Below are positions 21,627 through 32,052 of a stretch of DNA of 64,000 bases, in pieces. Made by a program: the position numbers and the translations under genes. The stretch is from Aphanomyces cochlioides (taxonomy: Eukaryota > Oomycota > Saprolegniomycetes > Saprolegniales > Verrucalvaceae): contig JAHQRK010000012.1 of assembly GCA_019828595.1 (NCBI GenBank), positions 62,001-126,000 on the forward strand, read 5' to 3'. The notes beneath the pieces were generated by a model. The model saw only the letters and a list, made by a program, of their open reading frames with translations. It had not been told where the DNA came from and searched no databases. How positions within the stretch are numbered: position 1 is the stretch's first letter; every line of letters starts with the position of its first letter.

Positions 21627-24611
21627 TTAAATGAGTTGTATTAACCTTATTTTTGAGCAAAGGCCCTAATGACTTACTAATTTGCCTCGTACTGTATAAA
21701 TAGAACTTGGAAAACAGAATATGGCAAAGTGGTTGAACAGGAGATGAAGTGGTGAGCCGTCAGCTCACTCATGAAACGACACTGTCAGGAATGGCGTGTT
21801 GACGTAACCAGTGGTCCGAAGATAGATGCTTGAGCACATTGAATACCTTGGTGTATCCCTTCTTGAGAGGGAGATCAACCAGGAGCTGTTGTAGATGTAG
21901 CTTGATCAAAGAGGCAGCATGAATGGCAACTTCCATCGGACTCTTCGCTGTGAGGTCGGGTCGAAAGGTGCGATCGGCACGTTGGAGCCATATTTGATAA
22001 TACACGCAGGCTCGGACAATCGGCCAGATCTTCAGATAGCCACGGATGTAGTATCCATCGGACGGCTTGGGCGTCTCGTAGAACATTTCCAGACACGTGG
22101 ACGGAAAGGAACACTCGAGCAGTCGCTGGATTGTCTTGAAGGAATACCAAACAGATTGACCATATCCACAAGAGAACAGGAAATGCTCGTACGTCTCATT
22201 GACACGACAGAAGACACACGTCGGCTTGGGGTCTTGGTACTGAAACAGATGTTGCATGGCGTTGGCGCGGAGAAGGGTCTTGAAAATGAACTCTCCATAT
22301 CGAGGGAGAATGTGGTGGGTTGGAGGAGGAAGGCGGCAAGTTGGGTAAGGCGCTTGGGGTCTTCGTAAAAGTTGGATGGCAGGTTGAGATGCTTGGTAGG
22401 AAGAATGGACGAGCTGACAGCTGGAGAAGCTCTGATCTTAGCCGATTTCGAAGTCGCAAGCGCCAACAAGATCGGACTCGAGTCAGGGTGAATTATCCAG
22501 TGCCATTCCATCCATTCAGAGCTTGGCGTCGGCAAGTGGAACACGGGAGCATCCTCTTCAGAAACAATCTCAAACAATCGTGATAACTTGGTCACCAAGA
22601 TTGAGATCCATTGTTTCGTTGGAGGGACAAAATTGGCTTGGCGGCAGGCACGGTTGATTTTGTCGAACAAGATCGAAGCTGGCCAAACTCGCTGACACGG
22701 AGTCAACAAATGCGACAACTTCGTGATGTGAAGCGAAGCCAATACATTGGCTTGGTCTTGCGTCGATGTAGAGCACTGATCGTATAGGTCTTCGAGTCCA
22801 GGCAGATACGAGTTGTGCCAAAGGGGAACATCCAAAGATGAGATGTGATTTGGACAGCCGTACGGAGTCCAGCGAGATTCAAACCAGCTACTCAATAAGG
22901 CTTTCCACATTGGAGTGATATTGGGATTCTTGTACAGTTGTCTGATGAATGCAGAAGAGCCATTTGCCAAGAGGAGATCTCGGGGGGAACCCCATGGATG
23001 AAAAGCCTTCTCGAGGAGAGTATAGCCCGGCGTAATCCAGGCGGACATGGCAGACTTGCGGGGTGGGGTGGTGATGGCTTGAATGCATCTGATCATGACA
23101 GAGCGGTTGTGTTGTTGCCATAAAGCAAGTGCATGGTGCAGGCCTAAGCCACCGGACTTCTTCGGCATGAATAGGATCTCCTTTTTGATCAAACGGAGGC
23201 CATGGACAGAGGAGGATGGGTTGATTTCTTCACCATGCATAAATTGAAGCATGGCCTTGTCGATCTTTTTGGCCAGGTCTTTGTCGGCAGGGACAAAAGC
23301 CAGTTGGTACCATAACACAGGCAGACATATGCTGTGCAGGATAGTGACTTTTCCGGCCATGGTTCGAGCCTTGTAGAGCCACAAAGACAAGCGAGCCACA
23401 AACTTCTCAAACACGTAATTGAAACGTGCCAATGGAGAAAGATTGGGCGCAACCAAGATACCAAGAGCCTTCACGGGACTGTCGGAAGTAACTTGTAGTG
23501 AGGCAAGGTTCCCATTCAACTGGCTGTAGGTCAGAATTTGGGTCTTGTCTACGTTGAGTCGGAAACCAGACTTGTCGCAAAAGGTTTGAACCAATGCAAG
23601 CTGCCGGTGGAGGCACGTCTCATTTGCCGCATAGAGTTGCGAGTCGTCGGCAAAGTAACTCCCAGTGTGGTAGCGATCCCCACACTTGATGCCATAGTTG
23701 GAGTGTTGCCGTAGGAGTTGGCACATCGGTTCCAAAGCGATCACAAACAGAAGTGGCGACAGTGGATCACCTTGCAACACACCGCGTGAGATGTGAACTG
23801 GCTTGGACAAGAAGCCGTTCACCAAGATGCGAGACTTGCGGCCCGAGTACAGTACGCGAACCATGTCAACAAAGGTTTCGGGAAAGCCATAGTGACGGAG
23901 GACGCGGAGCAAGTACGCGTGGTCCACGCGATCAAAAGCTTTCTCAAAGTCAAGCAGTGCCACCATCGAGGACGGACTGTGTAGTTTGATGTGGTGCAGC
24001 ATGTCATCCAGTCGTGCAATATTGGTTTGGATATTGCTTCGACGGATAAAGCCTTGCTGGTCCGGGTGGATGATGTGTCGAATGTGGCGCTGGAGTCGAT
24101 AAGCCAGAATACTCGTCAGGATTTTCACATCCGTGTTGAGTAGGCTAATGGGCCGATAGTTCTTGGCCTGTGACTTGGGGCCTTTCTTGTGCAGCAACAC
24201 CAGCGTACTGACAAGTTGCATGGGAGTCAAGCGAGGGTGAGAATGGAGCTGGTGTGTGAATAGCAGCTCCAATACCAACGACCACTTGTGAGGTGCAAGT
24301 TTGAGGACTTCGAATGGCAGAGCGTTGGGACCTGGCGCTGAGTTCGAACTGCTGTGTCGAATAGCATGATAGAACTCGTTGGCGCGCAAGGGAGCCGACA
24401 GCTCTTTCTGGGCTTGCTCTGGCAGTTGCTTGTGTCGAGTCAATGGGGTCAGAAATGACGACACTTCGTCTCCAGATCGCTGCACGTCGGGAGCTGCAAA
24501 CAAGTCCTTGTAGTAGTCGACCAGGACGTCAGACATGCCTTGTTGATTGGAGACAACATTTCCATTGACATCCACCAACTCTTTGAAGACTGTCTTCTTC
24601 AAGGGGGTAGG
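21627..24611 (-). mobile_element. LINE copy C5 (3.0 kb, truncated in ORF2)
   Basis: 3'UTR (21627-21768, lacking three bases TCA found in most others) plus ORF2 truncated at the same GTAGG as the C4 fragment. C6 has the same 3-nt deletion in its tail, linking C5 to both neighbours by homologous exchange. Confidence 0.94.
21769..24611 (-). pseudogene. ORF2, 5'-truncated and frameshifted (C5)
   Basis: About residues 407-1352: no endonuclease, complete reverse transcriptase with DFEKAFDR, QGDPLSP and FADD. Near 22316-22328 one base is lost (GGTGGG for GGTCGGG) and GAG is added, net +2, shifting the frame around residue 1170 just before the C-terminal finger. The finger is therefore out of frame with the RT. 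The variant CACGTCGGG (24484) is shared with C6 and C8. Confidence 0.9.
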
Positions 24612-24736
24612 TTAAATGAGTTGTATTAACCTTATTTTTGAGCAAAGGCCCTAATGACTTACTAATTTGCCTCGTACTGTATAAATAGAACTTGGAAAAC
24701 AGAATATGGCAAAGTGGTTGAACAGGAGATGAAGTG

Positions 24737-24753
24737 GTGAGCCGTCAGCTCAC
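24737..24753 (-). other. 6-bp stem-loop abutting ORF2 stop (C6)
   Basis: GTGAGC / GCTCAC with loop CGTCA, ending at the base before the ORF2 stop codon. This is the common form of the hairpin in the right half of the array. Confidence 0.5.
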
Positions 24754-27700
24754 TCATGAAACGACACTGTCAGGAATGGCGTGTTGACGTAACCAGGGGT
24801 CCGAAGATAGATGCTTGAGCACATTGAATACCTTGGTGTATCCCTTCTTGAGAGGGAGATCAACCAGGAGCTGTTGTAGATGTAGCTTGATCAAAGAGGC
24901 AGCATGAATGGCAACTTCCATCGGACTCTTCGCTGTGAGGTCGGGTCGAAAGGTGCGATCGGCACGTTGGAGCCATATTTGATAATACACGCAGGCTCGG
25001 ACAATCGGCCAGATCTTCAGATAGCCACGGATGTAGTATCCATCGGACGGCTTGGGCGTCTCGTAGAACATTTCCAGACACGTGGACGGAAAGGAACACT
25101 CGAGCAGTCGCTGGATTGTCTTGAAGGAATACCAAACAGATTGACCATATCCACAAGAGAACAGGAAATGCTCGTACGTCTCATTGACACGACAGAAGAC
25201 ACACGTCGGCTTGGGGTCTTGGTACTGAAACAGATATTGCATGGCGTTGGCGCGGAGAAGGGTCTTGAAAATGAACTCTCCATATCGAGGGAGAATGTGG
25301 TCGGGTTGGAGGAAGGCGGCAAGTTGGGTAAGGCGCTTGGGGTCTTCGTAAAAGTTGGATGGCAGGTTGAGATGCTTGGTAGGAAGAATGGACGAGCTGA
25401 CAGCTGGAGAAGCTCTGATCTTAGCCGATTTCGAAGTCGCAAGCGCCAACAAGATCGGACTCGAGTCAGGGTGAATTATCCAGTGCCATTCCATCCATTC
25501 AGAGCTTGGCGTCGGCAAGTGGAACACGGGAGCATCCTCTTCAGAAACAATCTCAAACAATCGTGATAACTTGGTCACCAAGATTGAGATCCATTGTTTC
25601 GTTGGAGGGACAAAATTGGCTTGGCGGCAGGCACGGTTGATTTTGTCGAACAAGATCGAAGCTGGCCAAACTCGCTGACACGGAGTCAACAAATGCGACA
25701 ACTTCGTGATGTGAAGCGAAGCCAATACATTGGCTTGGTCTTGCGTCGATGTAGAGCACTGATCGTATAGGTCTTCGAGTCCAGGCAGATACGAGTTGTG
25801 CCAAAGGGGAACATCCAAAGATGAGATGTGATTTGGACAGCCGTACGGAGTCCAGCGGGATTCAAACCAGCTACTCAATAAGGCTTTCCACATTGGAGTG
25901 ATATTGGGATTCTTGTACAGTTGTCTGATGAATGCAGAAGAGCCATTTGCCAAGAGGAGATCTCGGGGGGAACCCCATGGATGAAAAGCCTTCTCGAGGA
26001 GAGTATAGCCCGGCGTAATCCAGGCAGACATGGCAGACTTGTGGGGTGGGGTGGTGATGGCTTGAATGCATCTGATCATGACAGAGCGGTTGTGTTGTTG
26101 CCATAAAGCAAGTGCATGGTGCAGGCCTAAGCCACCGGACTTCTTCGGCATGAATATGATCTCCTTTTTGATCAAACGGAGGCCATGGACAGAGGAGGAT
26201 GGGTTGATTTCTTCACCATGCATAAATTGAAGCATGGCCTTGTCGATCTTTTTGGCCAGGTCTTTGTCGGCAGGGACAAAAGCCAGTTGGTACCATAACA
26301 CAGGCAGACATATGCTGTGCAGGATAGTGACTTTTCCGGCCATGGTTCGAGCCTTGTAGAGCCACAAAGACAAGCGAGCCACAAACTTCTCAAACACGTA
26401 ATTGAAACGTGCCAATGGAGAAAGATTGGGCGCAACCAAGATACCAAGAGCCTTCACGGGACTGTCGGAAGTAACTTGTAGTGAGGCAAGGTTCCCATTC
26501 AACTGGCTGTAGGTCAGAATTTGGGTCTTGTCTACGTTGAGTCGGAAACCAGACTTGTCGCAAAAGGTTTGAACCAATGCAAGCTGCCGGTGGAGGCACG
26601 TCTCATTTGCCGCATAGAGTTGCGAGTCGTCGGCAAAGTAACTCCCAGTGTGGTAGCGATCCCCACACTTGATGCCATAGTTGGAGTGTTGCCGTAGGAG
26701 TTGGCACATCGGTTCCAAAGCGATCACAAACAGAAGTGGCGACAGTGGATCACCTTGCAACACACCGCGTGAGATGTGAACTGGCTTGGACAAGAAGCCG
26801 TTCACCAAGATGCGAGACTTGCGGCCCGAGTACAGTACGCGAACCATGTCAACAAAGGTTTCGGGAAAGCCATAGTGACGGAGGACGCGGAGCAAGTACG
26901 CGTGGTCCACGCGATCAAAAGCTTTCTCAAAGTCAAGCAGTGCCACCATCGAGGACGGACTGTGTAGTTTGATGTGGTGCAGCATGTCATCCAGTCGTGC
27001 AATATTGGTTTGGATATTGCTTCGACAGATAAAGCCTTGCTGGTCCGGGTGGATGATGTGTCGAATGTGGCGCTGGAGTCGATAAGCCAGAATACTCGTC
27101 AGGATTTTCACATCCGTGTTGAGTAGGCTAATGGGCCGATAGTTCTTGGCTTGTGACTTGGGGCCTTTCTTGTGCAGCAACACCAGCGTACTGACAAGTT
27201 GCATGGGAGTCAAGCGAGGGTGAGAATGGAGCTGGTGTGTGAATAGCAGCTCCAATACCAACGACCACTTGTGAGGTGCAAGTTTGAGGACTTCGAATGG
27301 CAGAGCGTTGGGACCTGGCGCTGAGTTCGAACTGCTGTGTCGAATAGCATGATAGAACTCGTTGGCGCGCAAGGGAGCCGACAGCTCTTTCTGGGCTTGC
27401 TCTGGCAGTTGCTTGTGTCGAGTCAATGGGGTCAGAAATGACGACACTTCGTCTCCAGATCGCTGCACGTCGGGAGCTGCAAACAAGTCCTTGTAGTAGT
27501 CGACCAGGACGTCAGACATGCCTTGTTGATTGGAGACAACATTTCCATTGACATCCACCAACTCTTTGAAGACTGTCTTCTTCAAGGGGGTAGGGACAGG
27601 GGACATGAAGTGGAACTTGGACGAGCGCTCTGCTTTGTACAAGTGAAGTTGGAACGCCTGGTCTTGACGAAACTGCTTGTCTCGATCTTGCAGCTCGTGA

Positions 27701-28809
27701 ATTTGCTTTTGAAGGTCTCGCACTCGATCCACCAGCACTGAATCTTGACGCATGTTGGGGACTTGCAAAAGCGAAGCGATCTCGACAGCTAACTTCTTCA
27801 ACGGCAGACGTTGTTTCTCCAATCGTTGAGAATGGAATTCTTTGAGTTGGGAGCGGATATCATTGACCAGTATGTCGTAGGCCTTGGAGATATTGTGGAA
27901 TGTTGGAGACTTGTCCAAAAATCGATCCAGACATCCATGAACAATCTCGGCCGCTCGTGGTAGACGAAGTAGCCAAGTTGGAGCTTTCCATGATCCAGAG
28001 CCATGGCGCAATGTTTGACGCTTTGTGATGATACGACAAGCCACGTGGTCAGCCTGTGGAACGTGTGGCATGTGCGTCGCCTTCCAATGACGAAGACCCG
28101 CCAAGGTGGACGAACAAAAGATGTAGTCGAGTCGGTTGGTGAGTGTGGGACTTGTGAAGGTTCTTGCCACGGGGTTTTGACGGCGAAACAGATCCACCAG
28201 AGACAAACTGTGCATCCATTGTTCCAGTTGAAGGGTGCCGGCCATGGTGGAGGTACTGGGTCTCAACGAATCCAAATCTTTGTTGAGAGTGCAGTTGAAA
28301 TCTCCTCCAACAATGTGGAGCGCATGTGGAGGAAAGTCGCGTGGCAATTCTTCGAAGTAACTTGCTCGTTGTTGGAAGGCTGCCGGCGCATAGATATTGT
28401 GGAGAACGACTGTCAGTGGACCCAGAGTACATCGCACTTGTAGATAACGACCACGAAGCACTGGGTTGTCATGAGGGACTTGAGTGGCGTTCTTCAAAGG
28501 AGAGTGAGGATGTATCAACGTAGCCAGACCTCCAGTGGCTGGCGACGTGGATACTTCAGGGTAAATAGGCTCTTCAAAGAACAAAGAGCCTTCGTGGTTT
28601 GTGATGCGTTGCCAATGGAACGCAACACGGTCGTGGAGACTTGGCGTGCGGAAACGGGTTTCTTGGATAAAGGAGACGTCGTGAACACTTGATAGTTTGT
28701 CGAGGATGTACCGATGACTGTTGGAGAAGCCATTGGTGTTGAGGGAGATGATTTGTGGGTCCCAGTCCACGAGTTCAGTTGGGACATCGGAGAAGTTGTT
28801 GTCAATCAT
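24754..28809 (-). CDS. ORF2: APE endonuclease / reverse transcriptase, intact (C6)
   Basis: A complete 1,351-residue ORF2 with every motif listed for C2: endonuclease SLNTNG, QETRF, GGDFNC, RLDYIF, ADHV; RT DFEKAFDR, QGDPLSP, YFADD; C-terminal C-x2-C-x7-H-x4-C finger. It starts MIDNN where C1, C2, C4 and the inverted copy have MSDNN. Private or group variants include QQGFICRSN near residue 595 (R to C, shared with C8) and PPHKSAM near 923. With the open ORF1 upstream, this is one of two copies in the window that could supply both proteins. Confidence 0.95.
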   Translation of the reverse strand: MIDNNFSDVPTELVDWDPQIISLNTNGFSNSHRYILDKLSSVHDVSFIQETRFRTPSLHDRVAFHWQRITNHEGSLFFEEPIYPEVSTSPATGGLATLIHPHSPLKNATQVPHDNPVLRGRYLQVRCTLGPLTVVLHNIYAPAAFQQRASYFEELPRDFPPHALHIVGGDFNCTLNKDLDSLRPSTSTMAGTLQLEQWMHSLSLVDLFRRQNPVARTFTSPTLTNRLDYIFCSSTLAGLRHWKATHMPHVPQADHVACRIITKRQTLRHGSGSWKAPTWLLRLPRAAEIVHGCLDRFLDKSPTFHNISKAYDILVNDIRSQLKEFHSQRLEKQRLPLKKLAVEIASLLQVPNMRQDSVLVDRVRDLQKQIHELQDRDKQFRQDQAFQLHLYKAERSSKFHFMSPVPTPLKKTVFKELVDVNGNVVSNQQGMSDVLVDYYKDLFAAPDVQRSGDEVSSFLTPLTRHKQLPEQAQKELSAPLRANEFYHAIRHSSSNSAPGPNALPFEVLKLAPHKWSLVLELLFTHQLHSHPRLTPMQLVSTLVLLHKKGPKSQAKNYRPISLLNTDVKILTSILAYRLQRHIRHIIHPDQQGFICRSNIQTNIARLDDMLHHIKLHSPSSMVALLDFEKAFDRVDHAYLLRVLRHYGFPETFVDMVRVLYSGRKSRILVNGFLSKPVHISRGVLQGDPLSPLLFVIALEPMCQLLRQHSNYGIKCGDRYHTGSYFADDSQLYAANETCLHRQLALVQTFCDKSGFRLNVDKTQILTYSQLNGNLASLQVTSDSPVKALGILVAPNLSPLARFNYVFEKFVARLSLWLYKARTMAGKVTILHSICLPVLWYQLAFVPADKDLAKKIDKAMLQFMHGEEINPSSSVHGLRLIKKEIIFMPKKSGGLGLHHALALWQQHNRSVMIRCIQAITTPPHKSAMSAWITPGYTLLEKAFHPWGSPRDLLLANGSSAFIRQLYKNPNITPMWKALLSSWFESRWTPYGCPNHISSLDVPLWHNSYLPGLEDLYDQCSTSTQDQANVLASLHITKLSHLLTPCQRVWPASILFDKINRACRQANFVPPTKQWISILVTKLSRLFEIVSEEDAPVFHLPTPSSEWMEWHWIIHPDSSPILLALATSKSAKIRASPAVSSSILPTKHLNLPSNFYEDPKRLTQLAAFLQPDHILPRYGEFIFKTLLRANAMQYLFQYQDPKPTCVFCRVNETYEHFLFSCGYGQSVWYSFKTIQRLLECSFPSTCLEMFYETPKPSDGYYIRGYLKIWPIVRACVYYQIWLQRADRTFRPDLTAKSPMEVAIHAASLIKLHLQQLLVDLPLKKGYTKVFNVLKHLSSDPWLRQHAIPDSVVS

Positions 28810-28887
28810 CACGAGTACAGATGAAAATGAGTAGAATGGAGGGGTCAGAGGGGAGGTTGAAATGGATTGAAGCAGGGGATAGAAGCC

Positions 28888-31800
28888 TTAGAGTTGATCG
28901 TCCTCCAAATCGAGGGGATCAATTTCGTCGGCGTTCATGGAGTGGTGAGCTTTGCTGCAGAGCTCGTCGATGTGGTAATTGTTGGTGATGCTTTTGAGCA
29001 TCGAGATGGCCGACAAGACGGGAGCCGGCAAAGTGAACTTCTCGAGATTGTCGCTGAAGTTTTCGATCAAAGCAAACAGCGACCAGTCCGTCAAGCAGTT
29101 GGTGTCAGGCAATCTTGTTGCTTCTTGGTTCAATAGAACAGTCAGTGCCTCCGAGTTTGTGTAGAGGTCTGGGGCCCGATTTGAGAGGAATAAGTCAATC
29201 GTAGCAAGTGCAAAGAGGATGCGCTTGATCTCTGGTATGTCCGTGGTCAATTCTTCCAAGATTTCTGACGGGTGAATCTTGTATTGAGCCATGAAGTTGA
29301 CGTGATGTTTGTAGTTGTGAGGCTTGCCTTGAGCTTTTAACAAAGCCATCTTGCGCTCAATAGTCTTGGTTGCAACAAGTGACTGAAACAAACTGAGGTC
29401 TTCATCTTGTGCGTACATAGCATGTGCAACGAGCTGAGGATCATCTCGCAAAATGCGTTGACATTCGGTGATACTGCCTTCGACTTTCTTGTCTCGAATG
29501 ATCTTCTTCGCCAATTCGAGGTGGGCTGCAGCAGACTTGTTAAGTCGTTGTTTCTTCGCTTTGCCTTTGGTCTTTTTCGGGCGTGGCGCACTTGAATCTT
29601 CCAATACAATTCGAGGCACTGCAAAGTCTTCAAACGAGAGTTCCACGTCGTCTTCTTCGAGGATATGAAAACGGTTGGATGTCGGCAGGGGATCCAAACG
29701 TGGGGACGAAGGCAAAGTACGTTTTGGAGCTGGTCCAGACCGGTAGCCCGTTACCAATTGAAGGTCCAGCGAGTTCTTGGGCTGCTCACTTGGTGGAGCA
29801 AGAGCGGGCGATTCGTTGGTAGACATTTCCACATCTTCTTGTTGTTTGTCTTGTCCATTGTTGTTAGGGGGATCGCTGTCACCAGACATATCGACATCAG
29901 AGCCATGAGAAGGAGCTGTTGGCTGTGGTTGTTCATCTTGACCATCTTCAGATGCCTCAGTTGAGTCGGCCTTGCCTTCCGCATTTGTTCCAGGGTCTTG
30001 ATCATGATCGTCTCCATCATGTTCAGGTTCTTTTTCTCCTGACGGAGGAGATTTTGCCGCTGCCTTGGCCGCTTTTGCCTTCGCTTTTTCAGCCTTGGCC
30101 TCTGCACGTCGTGAAACAATCGACGGAGGCAATGTCTTGTTCAGAGCAGCGATCTTGTGCTGAAACACGACGACAAAAGGCTGACCCGACGGATCCGTAA
30201 TGGTGATTTCGCGTAGTGCGTCGCCGGATTTTGGCACCAGCACTGCAGGAGGCGCAGACGACTTGAAAATGACTCTCAAATGCGGCGACTTGATGTTCTG
30301 ACCAGCAGTAGGGTTGAATGCTGCTATCACTGACTTGGTCAATGCAGCCATTTTCTTGACAATTGCCTTGGCCATCGAAGGGTGACTGACCTTGTTGAAC
30401 GTAACGTAGTAGTTGTTGCCATAACGCGAGTATTTGGGAACCAGGAAGTCTTTGCCACCAAGTCGAAACGTTGTGCCTCCCATTTCCACGCACGTAGACA
30501 AGTTGTAACTTGAGATCACAATGGTCTGTGGGTTCTTCTTGTGGATCAAAATGTTCGGAAATTTGGAGCCCCATAACGAACCAGGATTTTCCTTGACAAA
30601 TTGATCGCAGATGACTTTTTCGGACCAGTCCTTGTAGCCTTCGCCCAACTTGACTGTGAGCTCGTACACTTGGGACTGGGGGGTGAGCAAAATGTTTTCA
30701 ATGAAGGCGTCCATGTCACCAGAGTCTTTGTAGAATGCGTCCGCCATGGCCTCGCATCGCGCAATATCGTCATCGGCAATAGCATGAGCACCAGTGTTGC
30801 GATGTTTCGCGCCTTTGGGGGCATTGCCTTGCTTGGAATCTTTCTTGGACGAAGCTGAATCCTTGCCGGGAGCCTTTTGCGTCCATGGATTGGCCTTTTC
30901 AGCGTTTTGTTGCTCTTGATCGCCTTGTATTTTGTCTGCCGCGGTAGGAGGATCAACAGCGCCATTTCCTTGAGCAACGGATTTGTCGACAATGTCTTGA
31001 TTTGACTGTTCATTGTCATTGTTTGTCGATTGTTCCTCTTGAATAACTTCTCCAGGAGTATCACACGACTTCGCTTGGCCGTTAATGTCGCCTGACCCAT
31101 CCACCTCCGAGTGAATTTGAGTATTTCCCTCGTCGGTTAAGGCCTCGGTTTCAGTAGAATCCTTCCCCTCGGCGTCTCCAGAGACCATATCCACGTCCTC
31201 TTGAGATTTTTCTTCTTCCTCTCCCGTTCTAGGAGGCTCAGCACAGGGGGCGACGCGGTTGGTGGCTGCTGGCTCAGTCCCATTGGTCACGAGAAAGGCC
31301 GGGGCCAGACCCCCAGTGACAGGGGTAGAAGGGGAATCCATGCCATCCCCGCAGCACGGTGACTGGGGTACACCATTGCTCCGGCGAGAACCCAAATCGG
31401 GATACCGCCCCCGCCCCTCCGAAGAGGCCCCTGGGGGGAAGTAGACAGAACCGCAGGGTGTGCCCATAGGGGGGGCCCTCGTAGCCTCTAGGGCTGGCAT
31501 GGACCCCGTTTTCTCGCCGCCTTCACTGGGGATCGACTCCAATTGGAGTCCAGGGAAGCAGCCACCACAGGCACAAGGCCCCAGTGGTTCGCCCTCCTGA
31601 GTGAGGGCTTCGCTAGACAAGTTAACGACAGTGGTCTGGGGGTCAACCACTGACCCACTGAGGTTGACCCCCCCTGGAACTCCGGCGAGTGGAGCACCAG
31701 GTGAAGCGCTGGGGGAGCGAGACGCAAATTGGTCTCCAGAGACGCTGTTGGGGTCGAACTCGACCTCCACTTCGGCCCTAGGGTTAGGTGTAGAGACATT

Positions 31801-32052
31801 ACTCACACCACTTCCGCCATCCTGATTGGACGACGAAAGTGGGTGAGGTGATACAATACCTGGAATGATGGTGACTCCGTGAGTGTTGGTCTCACGGAGC
31901 TCGGAACAGCTGTTGGCGTTGGACATTTTGAGCGCGGCGGCACTTGATAACTTCTTGACTTGAGGGGTACGAGGCAAATTCGGAAGTTGCGGGGTGGGGT
32001 GGTGATGGCTTGAATGCATCTGATCATGACAGAGCGGTTGTGTTGTTGCCAT
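28888..32052 (-). CDS. ORF1 with replaced N-terminus, open frame (C6)
   Basis: A 1,054-codon frame. From LPNLPRTPQ onward it is native ORF1 (about residues 5-1036): Ser/Pro/Gly-rich and acidic N-terminal third, conserved globular region 418-625, Lys/Ala helix, acidic linker, basic patch, helical C-terminal domain. The first 22 residues (MATTQPLCHDQM...) come from an alternative frame of the fused ORF2 fragment, beginning at an ATG at 32050-32052, and are by chance in frame. So the fusion that removed the native start also supplied a new ATG. No internal stop or frameshift. Whether this ATG is used depends on where transcription starts, which I cannot see. Confidence 0.8.
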   Translation of the reverse strand: MATTQPLCHDQMHSSHHHPTPQLPNLPRTPQVKKLSSAAALKMSNANSCSELRETNTHGVTIIPGIVSPHPLSSSNQDGGSGVSNVSTPNPRAEVEVEFDPNSVSGDQFASRSPSASPGAPLAGVPGGVNLSGSVVDPQTTVVNLSSEALTQEGEPLGPCACGGCFPGLQLESIPSEGGEKTGSMPALEATRAPPMGTPCGSVYFPPGASSEGRGRYPDLGSRRSNGVPQSPCCGDGMDSPSTPVTGGLAPAFLVTNGTEPAATNRVAPCAEPPRTGEEEEKSQEDVDMVSGDAEGKDSTETEALTDEGNTQIHSEVDGSGDINGQAKSCDTPGEVIQEEQSTNNDNEQSNQDIVDKSVAQGNGAVDPPTAADKIQGDQEQQNAEKANPWTQKAPGKDSASSKKDSKQGNAPKGAKHRNTGAHAIADDDIARCEAMADAFYKDSGDMDAFIENILLTPQSQVYELTVKLGEGYKDWSEKVICDQFVKENPGSLWGSKFPNILIHKKNPQTIVISSYNLSTCVEMGGTTFRLGGKDFLVPKYSRYGNNYYVTFNKVSHPSMAKAIVKKMAALTKSVIAAFNPTAGQNIKSPHLRVIFKSSAPPAVLVPKSGDALREITITDPSGQPFVVVFQHKIAALNKTLPPSIVSRRAEAKAEKAKAKAAKAAAKSPPSGEKEPEHDGDDHDQDPGTNAEGKADSTEASEDGQDEQPQPTAPSHGSDVDMSGDSDPPNNNGQDKQQEDVEMSTNESPALAPPSEQPKNSLDLQLVTGYRSGPAPKRTLPSSPRLDPLPTSNRFHILEEDDVELSFEDFAVPRIVLEDSSAPRPKKTKGKAKKQRLNKSAAAHLELAKKIIRDKKVEGSITECQRILRDDPQLVAHAMYAQDEDLSLFQSLVATKTIERKMALLKAQGKPHNYKHHVNFMAQYKIHPSEILEELTTDIPEIKRILFALATIDLFLSNRAPDLYTNSEALTVLLNQEATRLPDTNCLTDWSLFALIENFSDNLEKFTLPAPVLSAISMLKSITNNYHIDELCSKAHHSMNADEIDPLDLEDDQL
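31779..31787 (+). other. Telomere-repeat-like string inside ORF1
   Basis: The plus strand reads TAGGGTTAG, one and a half TTAGGG units; the element RNA therefore contains CUAACCCUA. Also at 20686-20694 and 43317-43325. A single 9-mer in coding sequence, probably chance. Confidence 0.25.
31967..31980 (-). repeat. 14-nt ORF1 5' motif complementary to 3'UTR (C6)
   Basis: Perfect complement of the 3'UTR site at 24664-24677 of the same element. Confidence 0.6.
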
